This document shows positions 11,036-22,100 of a stretch of 64,000 bases of DNA, one piece after another. Both the position numbers and the translations under genes were made by a program. The DNA comes from Rattus norvegicus (lineage: Eukaryota; Chordata; Mammalia; Rodentia; Muridae). Each line of letters opens with the position of its first letter. The first letter of the stretch is position 1. Location of the stretch: the NCBI RefSeq assembly GCF_036323735.1, contig NC_086022.1, positions 71,120,702 to 71,184,701 on the forward strand, written 5' to 3'. The notes under the pieces are model-generated. The model was not told the origin of the DNA. It was given only the letters and a program-made list of their open reading frames with translations, and did no database searches.

Positions 11036-11594
11036 ATTTACTTTTCCAATACTTTTGTTCACTAAAGTTTATAGTTTTAGTTCATAACAGTTTTCTTGTC
11101 TTGAGTATTTTCAATCCTAAGGATTTTGAAACTCTGTCAAGATAAATCTTTGATGCATTTGATCTACTTTCATACATACAGGTAAACACATGTATCATGT
11201 GGACACACAAACATGTATACATTTGAATATAAATAGGAGAGAGAATGAAGGGCAAACTGGGAGAGTAGTTTTAATAACAGAAACCTGGAATCAGAGGAAT
11301 AAGACAGGTTAGTCTTGCAAGATTATTTTTCTGAATTTTATATTTGCTTCAGGAAGTCAGGTTTACCATTCCCAGTTACCAGGTGGTAAGACACAGTAAC
11401 CTGTAATATGACGGAATCTTTGGCAACTCTGATGTAAATCCGTAGTTCTGGGATGGCAAAGAAATAAATCTGAGTCCTAAATTTGTCACTTCCTCTTAGA
11501 TTTTGTGACATTGTATTAAGTTAAGCCCTTTAATTCATGAAACTTTTCAATTTGTAAAATACAGTGACAATGATGTCTAAATAACCTCTCCTCG

Positions 11595-11770
11595 GGCTGG
11601 AGAGATGGCTCAGCAGTTCAGAGCGCTGTTGCTCATGCGGAGGACCCAGGCTTGACCCCTAGCACACATATTGCAACTTCAGTTCCAAAGGATCTCTTCT
11701 GACCTTCAAGGGAACCAGAACATTCATGCACATAAGATAAAATAAATGATTCTGGCTTTTAAAAATTATT
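11595..11770 (+). mobile_element. B2/B3 SINE
   Basis: Begins GGCTGGAGAGATGGCTCAGC, the tRNA-derived Pol III head of rodent B2/B3 elements. A B-box-like segment, a GATCTCTTCTGACCTTC-type body and an AATAAA-rich tail follow. Clear sense-strand SINE. Confidence 0.88.
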
Positions 11771-12439
11771 CAGCCCATCAACAACACAGACAATTCAGGC
11801 AAATAACAAGAAATTAGCTCTGACATTTTTTCCCCACAAATAAACTATTTAAGTATTTACATAATATAAGGAATTGGTTATATCATAACGACAAACCACA
11901 GCCCTATGGTCAAACTTTTTAAAGGAATGACCTGATTCATAGTATAAACTAAACTAAATTAGAATAAAGTAAATGTTGCTACAAATGTTCAGGGATTAAG
12001 TAGAATATTAGTGATTGTGATATTGAATTAAAGAAATATATATGGGATAAAGGCATACATAAACATTCATCTAATTTTTGTTTTAACAAACAGAGCAGGC
12101 AAGAAAAAGTACTTTAATGATTTTCTGAACCTCAAGGACAAAAATAAAGTTAATGACACTTACTGGAAGGATTGGACTTCAGAAACAGATGCTAGTTTAG
12201 TATTGCATGGATGTTGGCACAGGAAAAATAAGTTCAGTTAGGGACAGCATAATGAAGACAACAGACAGTTAAAATTCATTAAAGCCAATATTACATCTCA
12301 TTTGTGTTTGTATACTCAAAGATTGGCACATATGTGGTACTTAGTAATGATGGATAGATGAATGTTGCGCAGGTGGTTAAGTGCATTCTGGGATGCCTTT
12401 TGAACAAATGACTCATTATAAGTGAATAGCTAAGCAGTT
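11771..12439. other. No gene seen; upstream flank of Trbv30
   Basis: AT-rich, no supported coding frame or repeat. Confidence 0.45.
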
Positions 12440-12453
12440 CCCCTAGAGGGCAA
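12440..12453 (+). promoter_or_regulatory. CTCF-like motif 5' of Trbv30
   Basis: CCCCTAGAGGGCAA fits the degenerate CTCF core CCASYAGRKGGCRS at 12 of 14 positions. It is about 150 bp upstream of the Trbv30 start codon and has the same orientation as the motif at 8,121. Occupancy is inferred. Confidence 0.5.
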
Positions 12454-12591
12454 TGCATGTTTTATATGTAGCAAAAAGTCAACCTCCTACATAAAGAACA
12501 AGTAAGGGAGCAGTTACACCGTGTGGAGGGAAGATGGGTGTGAGTGTGATGCTTTAGTGCCTTTCCTCAGGAAAGAGACCACTGCTTAAGG

Positions 12592-13200
12592 ATGTGGATT
12601 TTCCTGCTACTTCTTTGTAGCCAAGGTAGGAGCCTTGCCAAGAGCAGAGCCTTGAGTTAGTGTTAATAATGCTGAGCTGAGGTATGCAGAGACTTTTTCT
12701 CTCCCAAAACAGAATAGCTGAAGGATGAGGGAAACATCTTAGATTAGAGGATTCTGCCAGAAACTGTTGGCAAAGGGGGGTGTGCTACATGATTTGGGGT
12801 GTGGGTGATATCAGAAAATAAAGCAGAGAGTATCTGTCTTCATAGATGTCTGAATCGAAACTTATTTACCTTCATGAATCTCTCTCTCTCTTAAACTAGG
12901 CTCTGTGTTCAGTGTCTTCCTCTACCAAAAGCCAAACAGGGACATCTGTCAAAGTGGAACTTCACTGAAAATCCAGTGTGTTGTTGATAGTCAAGTTGCT
13001 TTGATGTTCTGGTACCAACAGTTCCAGGGACAAAACTTGATGCTCATGGCAACTGCAAATGAAGGCTCTGAAGCCACATACGAGAGTGGATTCTCCAGGG
13101 AAAAGTTTCCAATCAGCCGCCCAAACCTAACATTCTCCACACTGACAGTGAACAACGCAAGACCTGAAGACAGCAGTGTCTATTTCTGTAGTTCTGGAGA
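12592..13200 (+). CDS. Trbv30: T-cell receptor beta variable segment Trbv30 (two exons)
   Basis: Encodes a TCR beta V domain. Exons: leader 12,592-12,625, giving MWIFLLLLCSQ with a GTAGGA donor, and V exon 12,900-13,200 after a CT-rich run ending ACTAG. The spliced frame continues GSVFSVFLYQKPNRDIC. The first Cys lies in IQCVVD, the core Trp in FWYQQF, and the second Cys in VYFCSSG at 13,187-13,189. There are no stops or frameshifts, so it is probably functional. It matches mouse Trbv30 (V-beta 18) as remembered, including the MLMATANEGSEATYESGF framework stretch. It is the last V segment seen before the trypsinogen cluster, as in mouse. I see no clear CRE decamer in its promoter. The open frame past 13,200 is read-through of the RSS, and the antisense ORF over it is a shadow. 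Confidence 0.93.
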
Positions 13201-13239
13201 CACAGTGCTGATGACAAGGGAGAGATCTCAACAAGAACC
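13201..13239 (+). other. 23-RSS of Trbv30
   Basis: Heptamer CACAGTG (perfect), exactly 23 bp of spacer, nonamer ACAAGAACC (one difference from ACAAAAACC). By sequence it is stronger than the Trbv29 RSS. Confidence 0.95.
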
Positions 13240-13860
13240 CCGTCTCCTTCCATTGAGCTCTCCCCAGATGAGCCTGAGGGCCCAGCTGACTTATTGTGAA
13301 AACCACAGGTTCGGGTGACACCTGTTCATATGTCTGTGGCCACCATGGACATGAATGGTAGCTGGGAATAGAGAGAGAATCTTTAGGACTCACAAAAGAA
13401 CTCATGAGAAATGATGGGCAAATTTTCACCCAGAAATATGCTTTCAAATATTCTGAAAGACATATACCTTCAAGTAACAATGTTTTAGATTTTCTATCAG
13501 TGACATATTTACTTATTATTTCTATTTTATTTCATGTGATTGGGTATAGTGCTGGTATCTTATATTAATCTTTGTTGACTGATTTTATTTATTAAGACTG
13601 TACAGTATTCCAGATACACGATATGACTTGTGAATGAGAGGTCAATGTAAATTTTGCAAAATTTCAGTGGCCTGCTATATTGACGAGCTTTGGAGTCTTC
13701 TATGAGGTCTAAGTTACATTAAACTATCTCCTTTAATTGCCCTCAGCACCTTATATCACCACAAAGAAAGAGGTGCAATACTCATTCATTCCTTTTAACT
13801 TACTTGCCTATGGAACCTATGCCCAAGATGTCAGCCTAACCCAGATCTTCTTAACAGTCT
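13240..13860. other. Trbv30 3' flank, no gene
   Basis: AT-rich sequence with no supported frame. Confidence 0.45.
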
Positions 13861-13861
13861 A

Positions 13862-13955
13862 TTGCCAGAGGCAGGCTGATTATTATGAGGTTGAGGCCAG
13901 TCTGGTATACATAGTTTCAAGCCAGCCATAGTAAGAGTATGTCTTTAAAAAAGAA
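13862..13955 (+). mobile_element. B1 SINE, 5'-truncated
   Basis: GCCAGAGGCAGGCTGAT, GAGGCCAGTCTGGTATACA and the CAGCCATAG-like block match the middle and 3' part of rodent B1 (7SL-derived). Its A-rich tail opens into the polypurine tract. Confidence 0.85.
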
Positions 13956-14163
13956 AAAGAGGAGGAAGGAGGAGGAATAAAAGGAGGAAGAGGAAGAAGA
14001 GGAGGAAGAGGAGAAGGAGGAGGAGGAGGAAGAGGAGGAGGAGGAGGAGGAAGAGGAGGAGGAGGAGAAGAAGAAGAAGAAGAAGAAGAAGAAGAAGAAG
14101 AAGAAGAAGAAGAAGAAGAAGAAGAAGAAGAAGAAGAAGAAGAAGAAGAAGAAGAAGAAGAAA
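13945..14163 (+). repeat. Polypurine tract, (GGA)n then (GAA)n
   Basis: About 220 bp of almost pure purine: mixed AGG/GGA for the first half, then about 30 GAA units. It probably grew from the B1 tail. The low-complexity ORFs over it (poly-Ser, poly-Leu, poly-Phe on the minus strand) are not genes. Confidence 0.95.
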
Positions 14164-14169
14164 AGACAA

Positions 14170-14250
14170 ATGTAGTGGCACAGCCTCCATCCCAAACCCC
14201 AAGGAGGCTGACAGTCTGGGTCTGCACAGAAAAACCCAGTCTCAAGAATG
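14170..14250 (+). mobile_element. Degenerate B1 fragment
   Basis: GTAGTGGCACAGCCTCCAT, AAGGAGGCTGACAG and CCCAGTCTCAAGAATG recall B1 blocks in order, but strongly diverged. Confidence 0.4.
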
Positions 14251-15660
14251 AAACTATAAAGACAAAGCAAACTAAAAGGGCTTTTAGTAAATAGGGGGTC
14301 TTGTCTGGATTTTTTTCAGTTACTGTTTATAAGAGGAAACCACAGAGCAAATTCACTGTGTTCTAGTGATCACCACATGTGTTCATCTTGGGCTGTTTTA
14401 TGACTTTCCTACCTCTGTTTGTACACAGCACTCATACAGAAAGGTTATACTGAGTATCTGTCCGTCATTTATGGCAGTAAAGGAAAACAGAAGGTTGAGA
14501 TTCAAGTCTCACATACAATGCCTTTCATGGAAGGCTCTTTATATATGCTTTACTTGCACCAAACTGAGAGACCCCCCCACCAAAAAAAATCCAACTCCAC
14601 CTGGGCTTTATACACCAAAAATGGCATGCCAGGCCTCGGTGCTGAAGGAGATCCTGACTTATGGTGACACAAACAGAGCCTAGCTTGTTCTGTCCAGTTG
14701 TTCCTTATTTTAAGGATGTTGCATGCACATTCTACAGTTATCCTAGTGACTGCATGGGAAATCTGAAGTAGTTCCTGGTGTGAAGAACCTCATTGGAGGG
14801 TATCACAGCTTTGGAACATGATCATAAACTCGTCTACCTGTGAGCTATTATTTTTTCCTTTGAAAAGCTGTTCCAGGTTCATCTCCACATTTAGATCCAG
14901 TTGTTATTTGATCTGAAAACTTGTGAATATGTAACTCAAAAAGACCAAGCCAGAGGAGCAATTCAGTGTCAAGAGCATATTCCTGAGTCTCATGAAATTC
15001 ATGTCTTTTGTACACCTACCTCTTGATATATGTCTAGTAGCATGGAAATACCTTATGACAGGTGAACACATGAGTCTGTTTTCTGGATGTATGGGCACAC
15101 ATATTATTCTTAAAGATAGTGTTGAAGGAACTCCTGAGCCCACACTCTGTCCTGTGAATTCAGTTGTTGACATTTTACAGAAGTTGAGCTTGCCTATGGT
15201 CACATGATTATTTAGTCTCTATACATCTTCAATGCTATGATTCTACTTTTGGCATTTGTTCCTGCTCCAACCATGGCAATTTCTTATCCTTTTTTTTTCA
15301 TTTTTCACAAATGTTGCTATGTTATTTTTATAGTTGAACAAAAGTCTATTGTGTACATATAGCACCCTTTCATTGCCTGGTAAGTTTCTTTAGACCTATT
15401 GATCAGTTCATTCATACCTCTACTCCAAATGGCCACTTGTCATTTCATCTCCCTTTAAATTACATTAATCTTAATTTTTAGGAAACTCCCTTGGATCATT
15501 TAGAATGACAATTCAAAAATGATTGCTCTTTGAATATTTTTAATTATTTTATTGATTTTTATTTAAGGATATTTGAAGTGGAAATTTCTGGGTTTTTTGT
15601 TTTTTGTTTGTTTTTGTTTTGTTTTCTATTCTTTTGAGATTCAATTGTGTCATGTGATTT
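14251..15660. other. No gene or clear repeat
   Basis: Scattered short frames only, none with a family signature. Confidence 0.4.
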
Positions 15661-15664
15661 TTTT

Positions 15665-16225
15665 TTTCTGGAAACTGCCTTATAGATGTTTTACTGAAGC
15701 AAACACATGGGAGGATGTTTTCTGAGAACAGCCATGTGGTGTTTTTCTAAAAGCTGCCCAGAAAAAGGGCATGCGATGTTTTGCTAGAGTGGATGCTTGA
15801 GAGAACAGGTGATGTTTGGAAAGGGTATAACTATAATCCAACAGGCACTGGATAATGGTCTGCCTTGCCACTCTTTGCTGATCATCGTTTGAGGTGACTC
15901 TGTAGAGAGAAATGTACCAAGCTTCTTGCTGCTTTCACAGATTCAGGCTGTTTTGCAGAACTTTGTGGTTTCTTCTGGGTGGAGCTGCCATTGCTGATTC
16001 GTGAATGGTGTTTGTGAATGGATAGAGCTCCCACTGCTGATTCACGTGAACTGAACTGAAATGATCCGAACAATGAAATTGGAATTGCGCAAACGAAATA
16101 TTTCTAAACAGGTCCACATCCCCCTTTGCCTTATTAACTTTTCCTTCTGCTGGTGGGTGGTGAGCTAGAAGAGAAGTTAAAGCGTTTAAGTACCCTTATT
16201 TATGTAGGTTTTGAAAAATCTAAGG
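15665..16225. other. Unclassified repeat-like block, possibly a retroviral LTR remnant
   Basis: Contains internal near-duplicates (GCTGCCATTGCTGATTCGTGAA and CTCCCACTGCTGATTCACGTGAA, about 45 bp apart) and a T-rich left flank. I cannot assign a family. It leads directly into the GAT module at 16,226. Confidence 0.3.
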
Positions 16226-16325
16226 CTACAGATAGTCAACATTCAATTCGAACTTCCACAGAGGATGATGATGATGATGATGTCTATGATGATGATGGTG
16301 GTGGTGGTGGTGGCGGCGGCGGTGA
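16226..16325 (+). repeat. (GAT)n/(GGT)n/(GGC)n module, copy 1
   Basis: A non-repetitive leader (CAACATTCAATTCGAACTTC, then CACAGAGG) is followed by GAT, GGT and GGC triplets. The same leader and triplet start recur at 16,943. Confidence 0.85.
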
Positions 16326-16603
16326 TGTCATTCATGCCTGTGTTTCTGGCTTGTGGAATCAGCTAATTTTTTTTATCAAGTTTGTTTATTTCCTTTTTTA
16401 TGATGTGACTTGATATTGTGAATATCAAGAGTTCTTTAAATATTGCTGAAAGTATTTTTTTCTGAAAGTATTTGTGTTTTCTCTGACAAACACTTGAGAG
16501 TTTTAAAGTCCTAATAGCATTTTATTTGATAATTCTTATTGTTTCCTGGTTGTAGAAATGCTTGTGCCCCCCTCAACTATCATATAATAACCATATGTAT
16601 GTG

Positions 16604-16606
16604 TGA

Positions 16607-16657
<51 letters not shown>

Positions 16658-16662
16658 TGTAA
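16604..16662 (+). repeat. (TA)n(TG)n microsatellite
   Basis: TA dinucleotides pass into TG dinucleotides, with a few interruptions. Confidence 0.9.
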
Positions 16663-16942
16663 TTCTGTTTACCAATATTCCTTGTTTCTGAACCTTTCTG
16701 GCTTTTCCTCTCACTTAGTGTGTAGTTGTACCTACAGCCTATCTCATAAGCAAATATATCTTAAACAACCTCTGGTCCTAACAAAGTCTGGCAGGTGCTC
16801 TTCTGCCTCCACATACACTGATGCTTTAGGACACTGATTTTGTGAACATAGGTGAGTTTGTTTACCTGAAGGTTGCATTGCCAACCCCTCTTCCTGCTTC
16901 AGATTCTCATTTCTTTCTTTCTTTATTTGTTTGGAATATTGC

Positions 16943-17089
16943 TACAGATATTCAACATTCAATTCGAACTTCCACAGAGGATGATGATGATGATGACGAC
17001 GATGATGATGATGACGACGACGACGACGACGACGACAACGATGATGATGATGATGATGATGTCTATTGTGATGATGATGGTGGTGGTTG
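16943..17089 (+). repeat. (GAT)n/(GAC)n/(GGT)n module, copy 2
   Basis: Same leader as copy 1, then a longer triplet run in which GAC triplets have expanded inside GAT. Both copies contain GATGTCTAT and end in GATGATGATGGTGGTGG. Confidence 0.85.
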
Positions 17090-18380
17090 TTTATTTTTAC
17101 AGCCCAGATTTTATTCCCCTCCCGGCCCACCCTCTGACGGGGCAGTCATGATAGGTCCCTTTTTGTGAGCAACCCACAGCCTCAGTAATGGGGTCAGGTC
17201 TTGGGGTCTCCCCTTGAGCTGGATCCCAATTTGGACCTGTCTCTGGACCTTCTTTTTCTCAGTCTCTTCTCCATTTCTATCCCTGCAGTTCTTTCAGACA
17301 GGAAAAATTATGAGTTAGAGTTTTGACTGTTTGATAGCAACACTGTCCCTCACTTGATGCCTTGTTCCCTCTCCCCACTCTAGGGCATTTCATCTAGGGT
17401 CCCCCCCTTTGCATCCTGAGAGTCTCTCACCTCCCAGGTCTCTGGACATTCTGGAGGGTCCTCCAAAACTCCTTCCTCCAGAAGTCTCCTGTTTTCATTC
17501 TTTCTGCTGGCCCTCAGGATTTCAGTCCTTTTTCCCCACCCAATACAAGATCACGTTCTCCTCTCCCCACCCTACTCTTGGTCCCTTTCCCAACCAGGTC
17601 CCTCCCTTCCCCTTTGTGGTTGCTTTGCTCTCCCTCCCAAGTTGGACGGAGGCATTCTTACTTGGGCCCCTCAACTTATTGACCTTTTTGAGTTCTGTGG
17701 ACTGTATTTTGGGTATTCTGTACTTAGGGGTTTTGTTTGTTTGTTTCTTTGTTTGTTTTGGTTTTTTGGCTAGTATCCATTTATTAATGAGAACATACCC
17801 TGCATGTCCTTTTGAGTTTTGAGTCTGAGTTACCTCACTCAGGATGATATTTTCTAGATCCATCCATTTGCCTACAAACTTAGGATGTCCTTAATCTTAA
17901 TAGCTGAATAATATTCAATCGTGTAAATGAATCACATTTTCTATATGCATTCTGTCCTGGGACATCTAGGTTGTTTCCAGCTTCTGGCTATCACAAATAA
18001 GGCTGCTATGAACATAGTAGAATATATGCCCCTGTGGCATGGTGGGGCATCATTTGGGTATATTCCCAACAGTGGTATTGCTGAGTCTTAAGGTAAATCT
18101 ATTTCCAGTTTTCTGAGGATCTTTCAAATCGATTTCCAGAGTGGTTGTACTGGTTTGCAATCCCACCAGCAAGAGAGGAGTGTTCCTTTCTCCACATCCT
18201 TGCCTACATGTGTTGCCACCTGGGGTTTTCATCTTAGCCATTCTGATTAGTGTAAGTTGGAATCTTAGGGTTGTTTCAATTTGCATTTCTCTGATTATTA
18301 AGGACTTTGAACATTTCTCTAGGCGCTTCTCAGGCATTCGAGATTCCTCTGTTGTGAATTTTCCATTTAGTTTTATACCA

Positions 18381-18846
18381 GTGATGGTTTGTATACTCAG
18401 TCCAAAGAGAGTCACTATTAGAAGGTGTGACCCTGTTGAAGTAGGTGTGGCCTTGTTGAAGTAGGTGTATCACTGTGGGTATGGGCTTAAGACCCTTACC
18501 CTAGCTGTCTAAAAGGCAGTCTTCTACTAGCAGCCTTCAGATGAAGAAGTAGAACTCTCAGCTACTCCTGAACCATACCTGCCTGGATGCTGCTATGTTT
18601 CTCCTCTGATGATAATGGACTGAATCTCTGAACCTGTAAGACAGCCCCAATTAAATGTTGTCCTTATAAGAGTTGCCTTCGTCGACATTCGGTACTCCTT
18701 CACAACCAAAATGATGTTTCATGACTGTGGTGCATCGGGGTGTTGGGAGGGGTGGGGGTGCCTGAGCTACAAAAGAAAATAAAGACCCTGCTATGAAAAA
18801 AAAAAGAGTTGCCTTCGTCATGGTGTCTGTTCACAGCAGTAAAATG
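18381..18846 (+). mobile_element. Rodent interspersed repeat nested in the L1
   Basis: About 330 bp of repeat sequence (excluding the nested retrocopy), containing GTAGAACTCTCAGCT and ending TGTCTGTTCACAGCAGTAAAA, a common rodent repeat end. Short similar flanks (TATACCA left, GATACCCCA right) look like a diverged target-site duplication. I recognise it as repetitive rodent DNA but do not name the family. Confidence 0.6.
18684..18804 (+). pseudogene. Tiny retroposed mRNA 3' end with perfect TSD
   Basis: A 121-bp insert ends with AAAATAAAGACC, then CTGCTATG and a run of about 10 A. It is bounded by a perfect 16-bp duplication, AAGAGTTGCCTTCGTC, at 18,668-18,683 and 18,805-18,820. An AATAAA signal, an A-tail and a TSD are the hallmarks of L1-mediated retroposition of a cellular transcript. 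The source gene is not recognised, and no coding part is evident. Confidence 0.8.
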
Positions 18847-19524
18847 ATACCCCATATTTTTTTATTGGGTTTTTTGGTGGTTAGCTTTTTGAGTTCTTTA
18901 TATATTTTGGATATTAGCCCTCTATCAGCTGTGAGGTTTGAGAAGATTTTTTCCCAGTCTGTAGGATGCTGATTTGTCTTATAGACTATATTCTTGGCCT
19001 TGCATAAGCTTCCCAGTTTCACGAGGACCCATTTATCAATTCTTGATCTTTGAGCATGAGCCATTGGAGTTCTGTTTAGGAAATTTCCCTACACCAATGA
19101 GTTCAAGGCTCTTTCCTACTTTCTGTCCTATTAGATTCAGTTATCTGGTTGAGGTCCTTGATCCACTTGTACTTGAGTTTTGTGCATGGTGGCAAATCTG
19201 GGTCTATTTTCATTTTTCTACATACAGACAGTCAGTTAGACCAGTACCATTTATTGAAGATGCTTTCTTTTTACCATTTTATATTTTTGGCTTCTTAGCC
19301 AAAGATCAAGTGTGTGTAAATGTGTGGTTTTATTTCTAGATCTTCAATTCTTGATTTTTATCTCATAGTATGTCAGTAGTTTATTATTCCATGGAATACC
19401 TTACCATATCCACTGGGTTCTGATTGTTTCTCAGAGTAAAAATATTTTGATCTCAAATTGATCACTTTTTTTTCCAGACAGAAGTAATTACACTAAGCTG
19501 ACACATACAAAGAAAAGTAGGACA

Positions 19525-19690
19525 AATTCTCAGCACATACATGACAGCTCATGACTGTCAATAATCCTGCTTGTTCCAAGGGTTCTTTTGATCTCTCATC
19601 TGACTTCTGCCCACACACATATAATACCACATATGCACAAATTTTAATTTAATTTTAAAATTTTAAAATGTTTGCTCACATGCTATAAAC
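19525..19690 (+). mobile_element. B3-like SINE 3' part
   Basis: CATGACAGCTCATGACTGTC, a TTCCAAGG-like block, a CATCTGACTTCTGCCCACACA-like block and an A/T-rich tail fit the body and tail of rodent B3; the tRNA-like head is missing. Confidence 0.6.
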
Positions 19691-19869
19691 TTTTTCCCTA
19701 AAACTGTGTTTGATTTATCAAAGAAATAATTCAGATAAATTGTATTTTAAAAGTTTGATTCTAGAAATACTCCACTTTCCTCCATTATTTCATCAATGAA
19801 ACATTGGGAACTCAAATGTTCATTATTTAAACAGTTGTGTAGTTATACTGTTGTCAGTCTGTGTGTACC

Positions 19870-20400
19870 AGGTGCTATCCACAGAGATCTCTGGCCCAAA
19901 GGGAGCACTGCAGGGGAGGAGCACTGCAGGGGAGGAGAAGGCACAAGCAGGGAGAGGGATATGCAATGTCAGCCACTTGCAGCTTTGGTGGTGTTGCTGC
20001 TCTGTATGCTGCCATTGCTCCAAGATGGACACTGCTCTGCACAGAGCCAAGCTGCTGTCAGGGGCTCCGCTAGCAAGCAAGCCGGGTGCAGAAGAGCTTT
20101 CCACTGCGAAAGCTTTGGGAGAACATTCTTTCCCCAAGGAGTATTATAACTCTTATATGACAGATGCTCTCAAGAGATGGAATAATATCCACACACACTT
20201 TTATTCCTTTTGGATAGAATTTTGCATATATTGGGGCTGGGTTGGGGTCTGACAGCAGATGTTTCTTATTGGTTTGGTCTGAGATGTTAGGGATGACTCA
20301 TTTGCATGTGGAGGGGCATGGGAGTGCTGACCCTACATGCCCATGGGTGCTGTGGTCCCCTGATTGAGGCCTGGTCAGAAGCAAGTTAAGCTCCTACTTT
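19870..20400. mobile_element. Possible solo LTR remnant
   Basis: GC-rich block unlike its flanks, with a tandem AGCACTGCAGGGGAGG pair at 19,903-19,937. TTTTATTCC (an antisense AATAAA) near 20,200 would suit a minus-strand LTR. The short ORFs over it have no family signature. Family uncertain. Confidence 0.35.
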
Positions 20401-20879
20401 TCCTTTTTGTGTTCTGGGGTTTCCAATCCAGTTCAACTTTACCAGAGTTCCTGGCATGGTCCACTGCTGTGACCCCTACATACTATGAACAATTTTTGTG
20501 TTTAATCTTTATTGTATTTTCAAAGAATACAGGAAATGTTTTAATTAAGACTAGCATTACAGCACAAAATATGTATTTTGGAGAAAGTTACATGTCTTCT
20601 TGAGAAGAATGTGTAATTTTTTAGTGGAAAGTTTATAGATGATACTTAACATCTACTTAGTCTAGTAGAACTAAAATTTTGAAGCATATAAAATTTCTAT
20701 TTGGATAGCATAAGCATTGAGAGAATGAGATGTAGTAATCATTCACTATCACTCTATCTGTCCCTATCTATCTTTTTATAAACAATAATTTTACACCCAG
20801 TGAAATAGAGTTCACAAAATGTAACGTAGATATATTTTTTATAATTGCTTCATATTTGAGGTATATTATTCATTTTATT

Positions 20880-22100
20880 AATATGTAGTGATGCAATTTG
20901 TCTATTCTGAAACAGTTTTCATTGAAGTCTACTTTGAATGATATGTATGTAACTATATCTGCCTATTTCCAGTGTCTACTCATGCATACACACTTTTCCA
21001 TTCTTTCAGTTCTGGTTTCTATTTGTCGTTGTCAACGAGGCATATTTCTCTCATACAAATACAAATTACCATTCTACATCTTTGAATTGGATAGTTAAGA
21101 CCACTTACCCTCTAGGTTATTACTCACAAGTATCTGATGATTCTTGCAATTTCATTGGATTATTCTGTCTGGATTATCCCAGTCTTATATGTTCCTTTAC
21201 CCTTACTCATCTTATGAGTTTTTTAATGAGTTGAATTTGAATTTGATTTATTCATTCAATCATTCACTATCCAACTAATTACAGCTCCTGTTATGTTTTC
21301 CTTAACACTTTTGCTCGTGAGTTTCTTCATCTGTGAAAAGTAGTTCCTTAAATATTTTCTGAAATGCTAGAGAAGTCATCGTGAATCACTCCCTTTGTCT
21401 ATGATTATTCTGCAAAGTCACTGTGTCTCCGTGAAACTGAAGGGATAGCTTTGCTGGATATAGTTCAATTAGTTGATAGGTATTTAATTTCAGTGCTTTA
21501 AACACACTATGAACTTGATTTATATTTTTGGGTTTCAGATGGAAATTTAAATATGATCATCATGTTTATGCTTTTGGGAACTTCTTATTACCACAGAAAT
21601 TATACTTCCTTTTATCTGTATTCTTAGTATTTTTAACTATAATATAAAATGAACAGATACCCTTCTAATGTTTCCTGTAGCTGAATATCCATTTATTTTC
21701 TAGATTTGGAAAATTTTGCCAATAATTCAACAAAATACGTTATCTTTTACTTTGATTCCCGTCTGAGCAATTTCTTCTATCCCCCACCCTTTTGTGTTTA
21801 TTGTGCTTTGATCATGCCTGAAATGTCACAATTTTTATGTTCTTAGCCTTTATTTTTGTCTGGATGTAAAATTTTCTCATCCTTGTATTCAGGACCTTAT
21901 TGTTCCTTTTCTTGTTCTCTTTTTGATTCTTTCATTCATATATTCATTCATACTTCTCCTCCTTTTTCTTTTTCATTTGCTTTTCTTGAGTCACCTATAC
22001 TGTTGGCTATTCTTTTCAAAGTAATTCTAATGACGTTTTTGAGTTGTCCATTTCCAAACTATCTTAGCCACACTTAGGACCAACATTTCTTTGCCTAAGT
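20880..22100 (-). mobile_element. Ancient L1-like fragment, antisense
   Basis: TGAAGGGATAGCTTTGCTGG, then TATAGTTCAATTAGTTGATAG and a TTTCAGTGCTTTAAACA-like block, resembles old mammalian L1 sequence read in reverse. Highly decayed. Confidence 0.45.

Larger units (their letters stand above)
17095..19335 (-). mobile_element. Old L1 fragment, antisense, interrupted by nested insertions
   Basis: The reverse complement reads an L1 3' UTR (left) and then the ORF2 C-terminal region. Short frames recall ...MPEKRLEKCSKSLIIREMQ... and ...RSRIDKWVLVKLGSLCKAK... of ORF2. Stops and frameshifts are frequent. It is split at 18,380/18,847 by a younger repeat. Confidence 0.88.

Noticed and set aside
11595..11680. 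tRNA-like sequence
   Set aside because: It is the tRNA-derived head of a B2/B3 SINE, with SINE body and tail following; not a tRNA gene.
13127..13480. 117-codon antisense ORF over the Trbv30 3' end
   Set aside because: Shadow of the V exon and its flank, with no protein family signature.
13883..14270. Poly-Ser, poly-Leu and poly-Phe ORFs on the minus strand
   Set aside because: Same cause: the GAA/GGA tract downstream of a B1 SINE.
16842..17168. Poly-Asp ORF with a short flanking frame
   Set aside because: Product of the GAT/GAC microsatellite; the flanks resemble repeat and L1 3' UTR, not protein.
19796..20252. Overlapping 117-133-codon ORFs on the plus strand
   Set aside because: Cysteine-rich translations of a GC-rich, LTR-like block in several frames at once, without a consistent coding frame.
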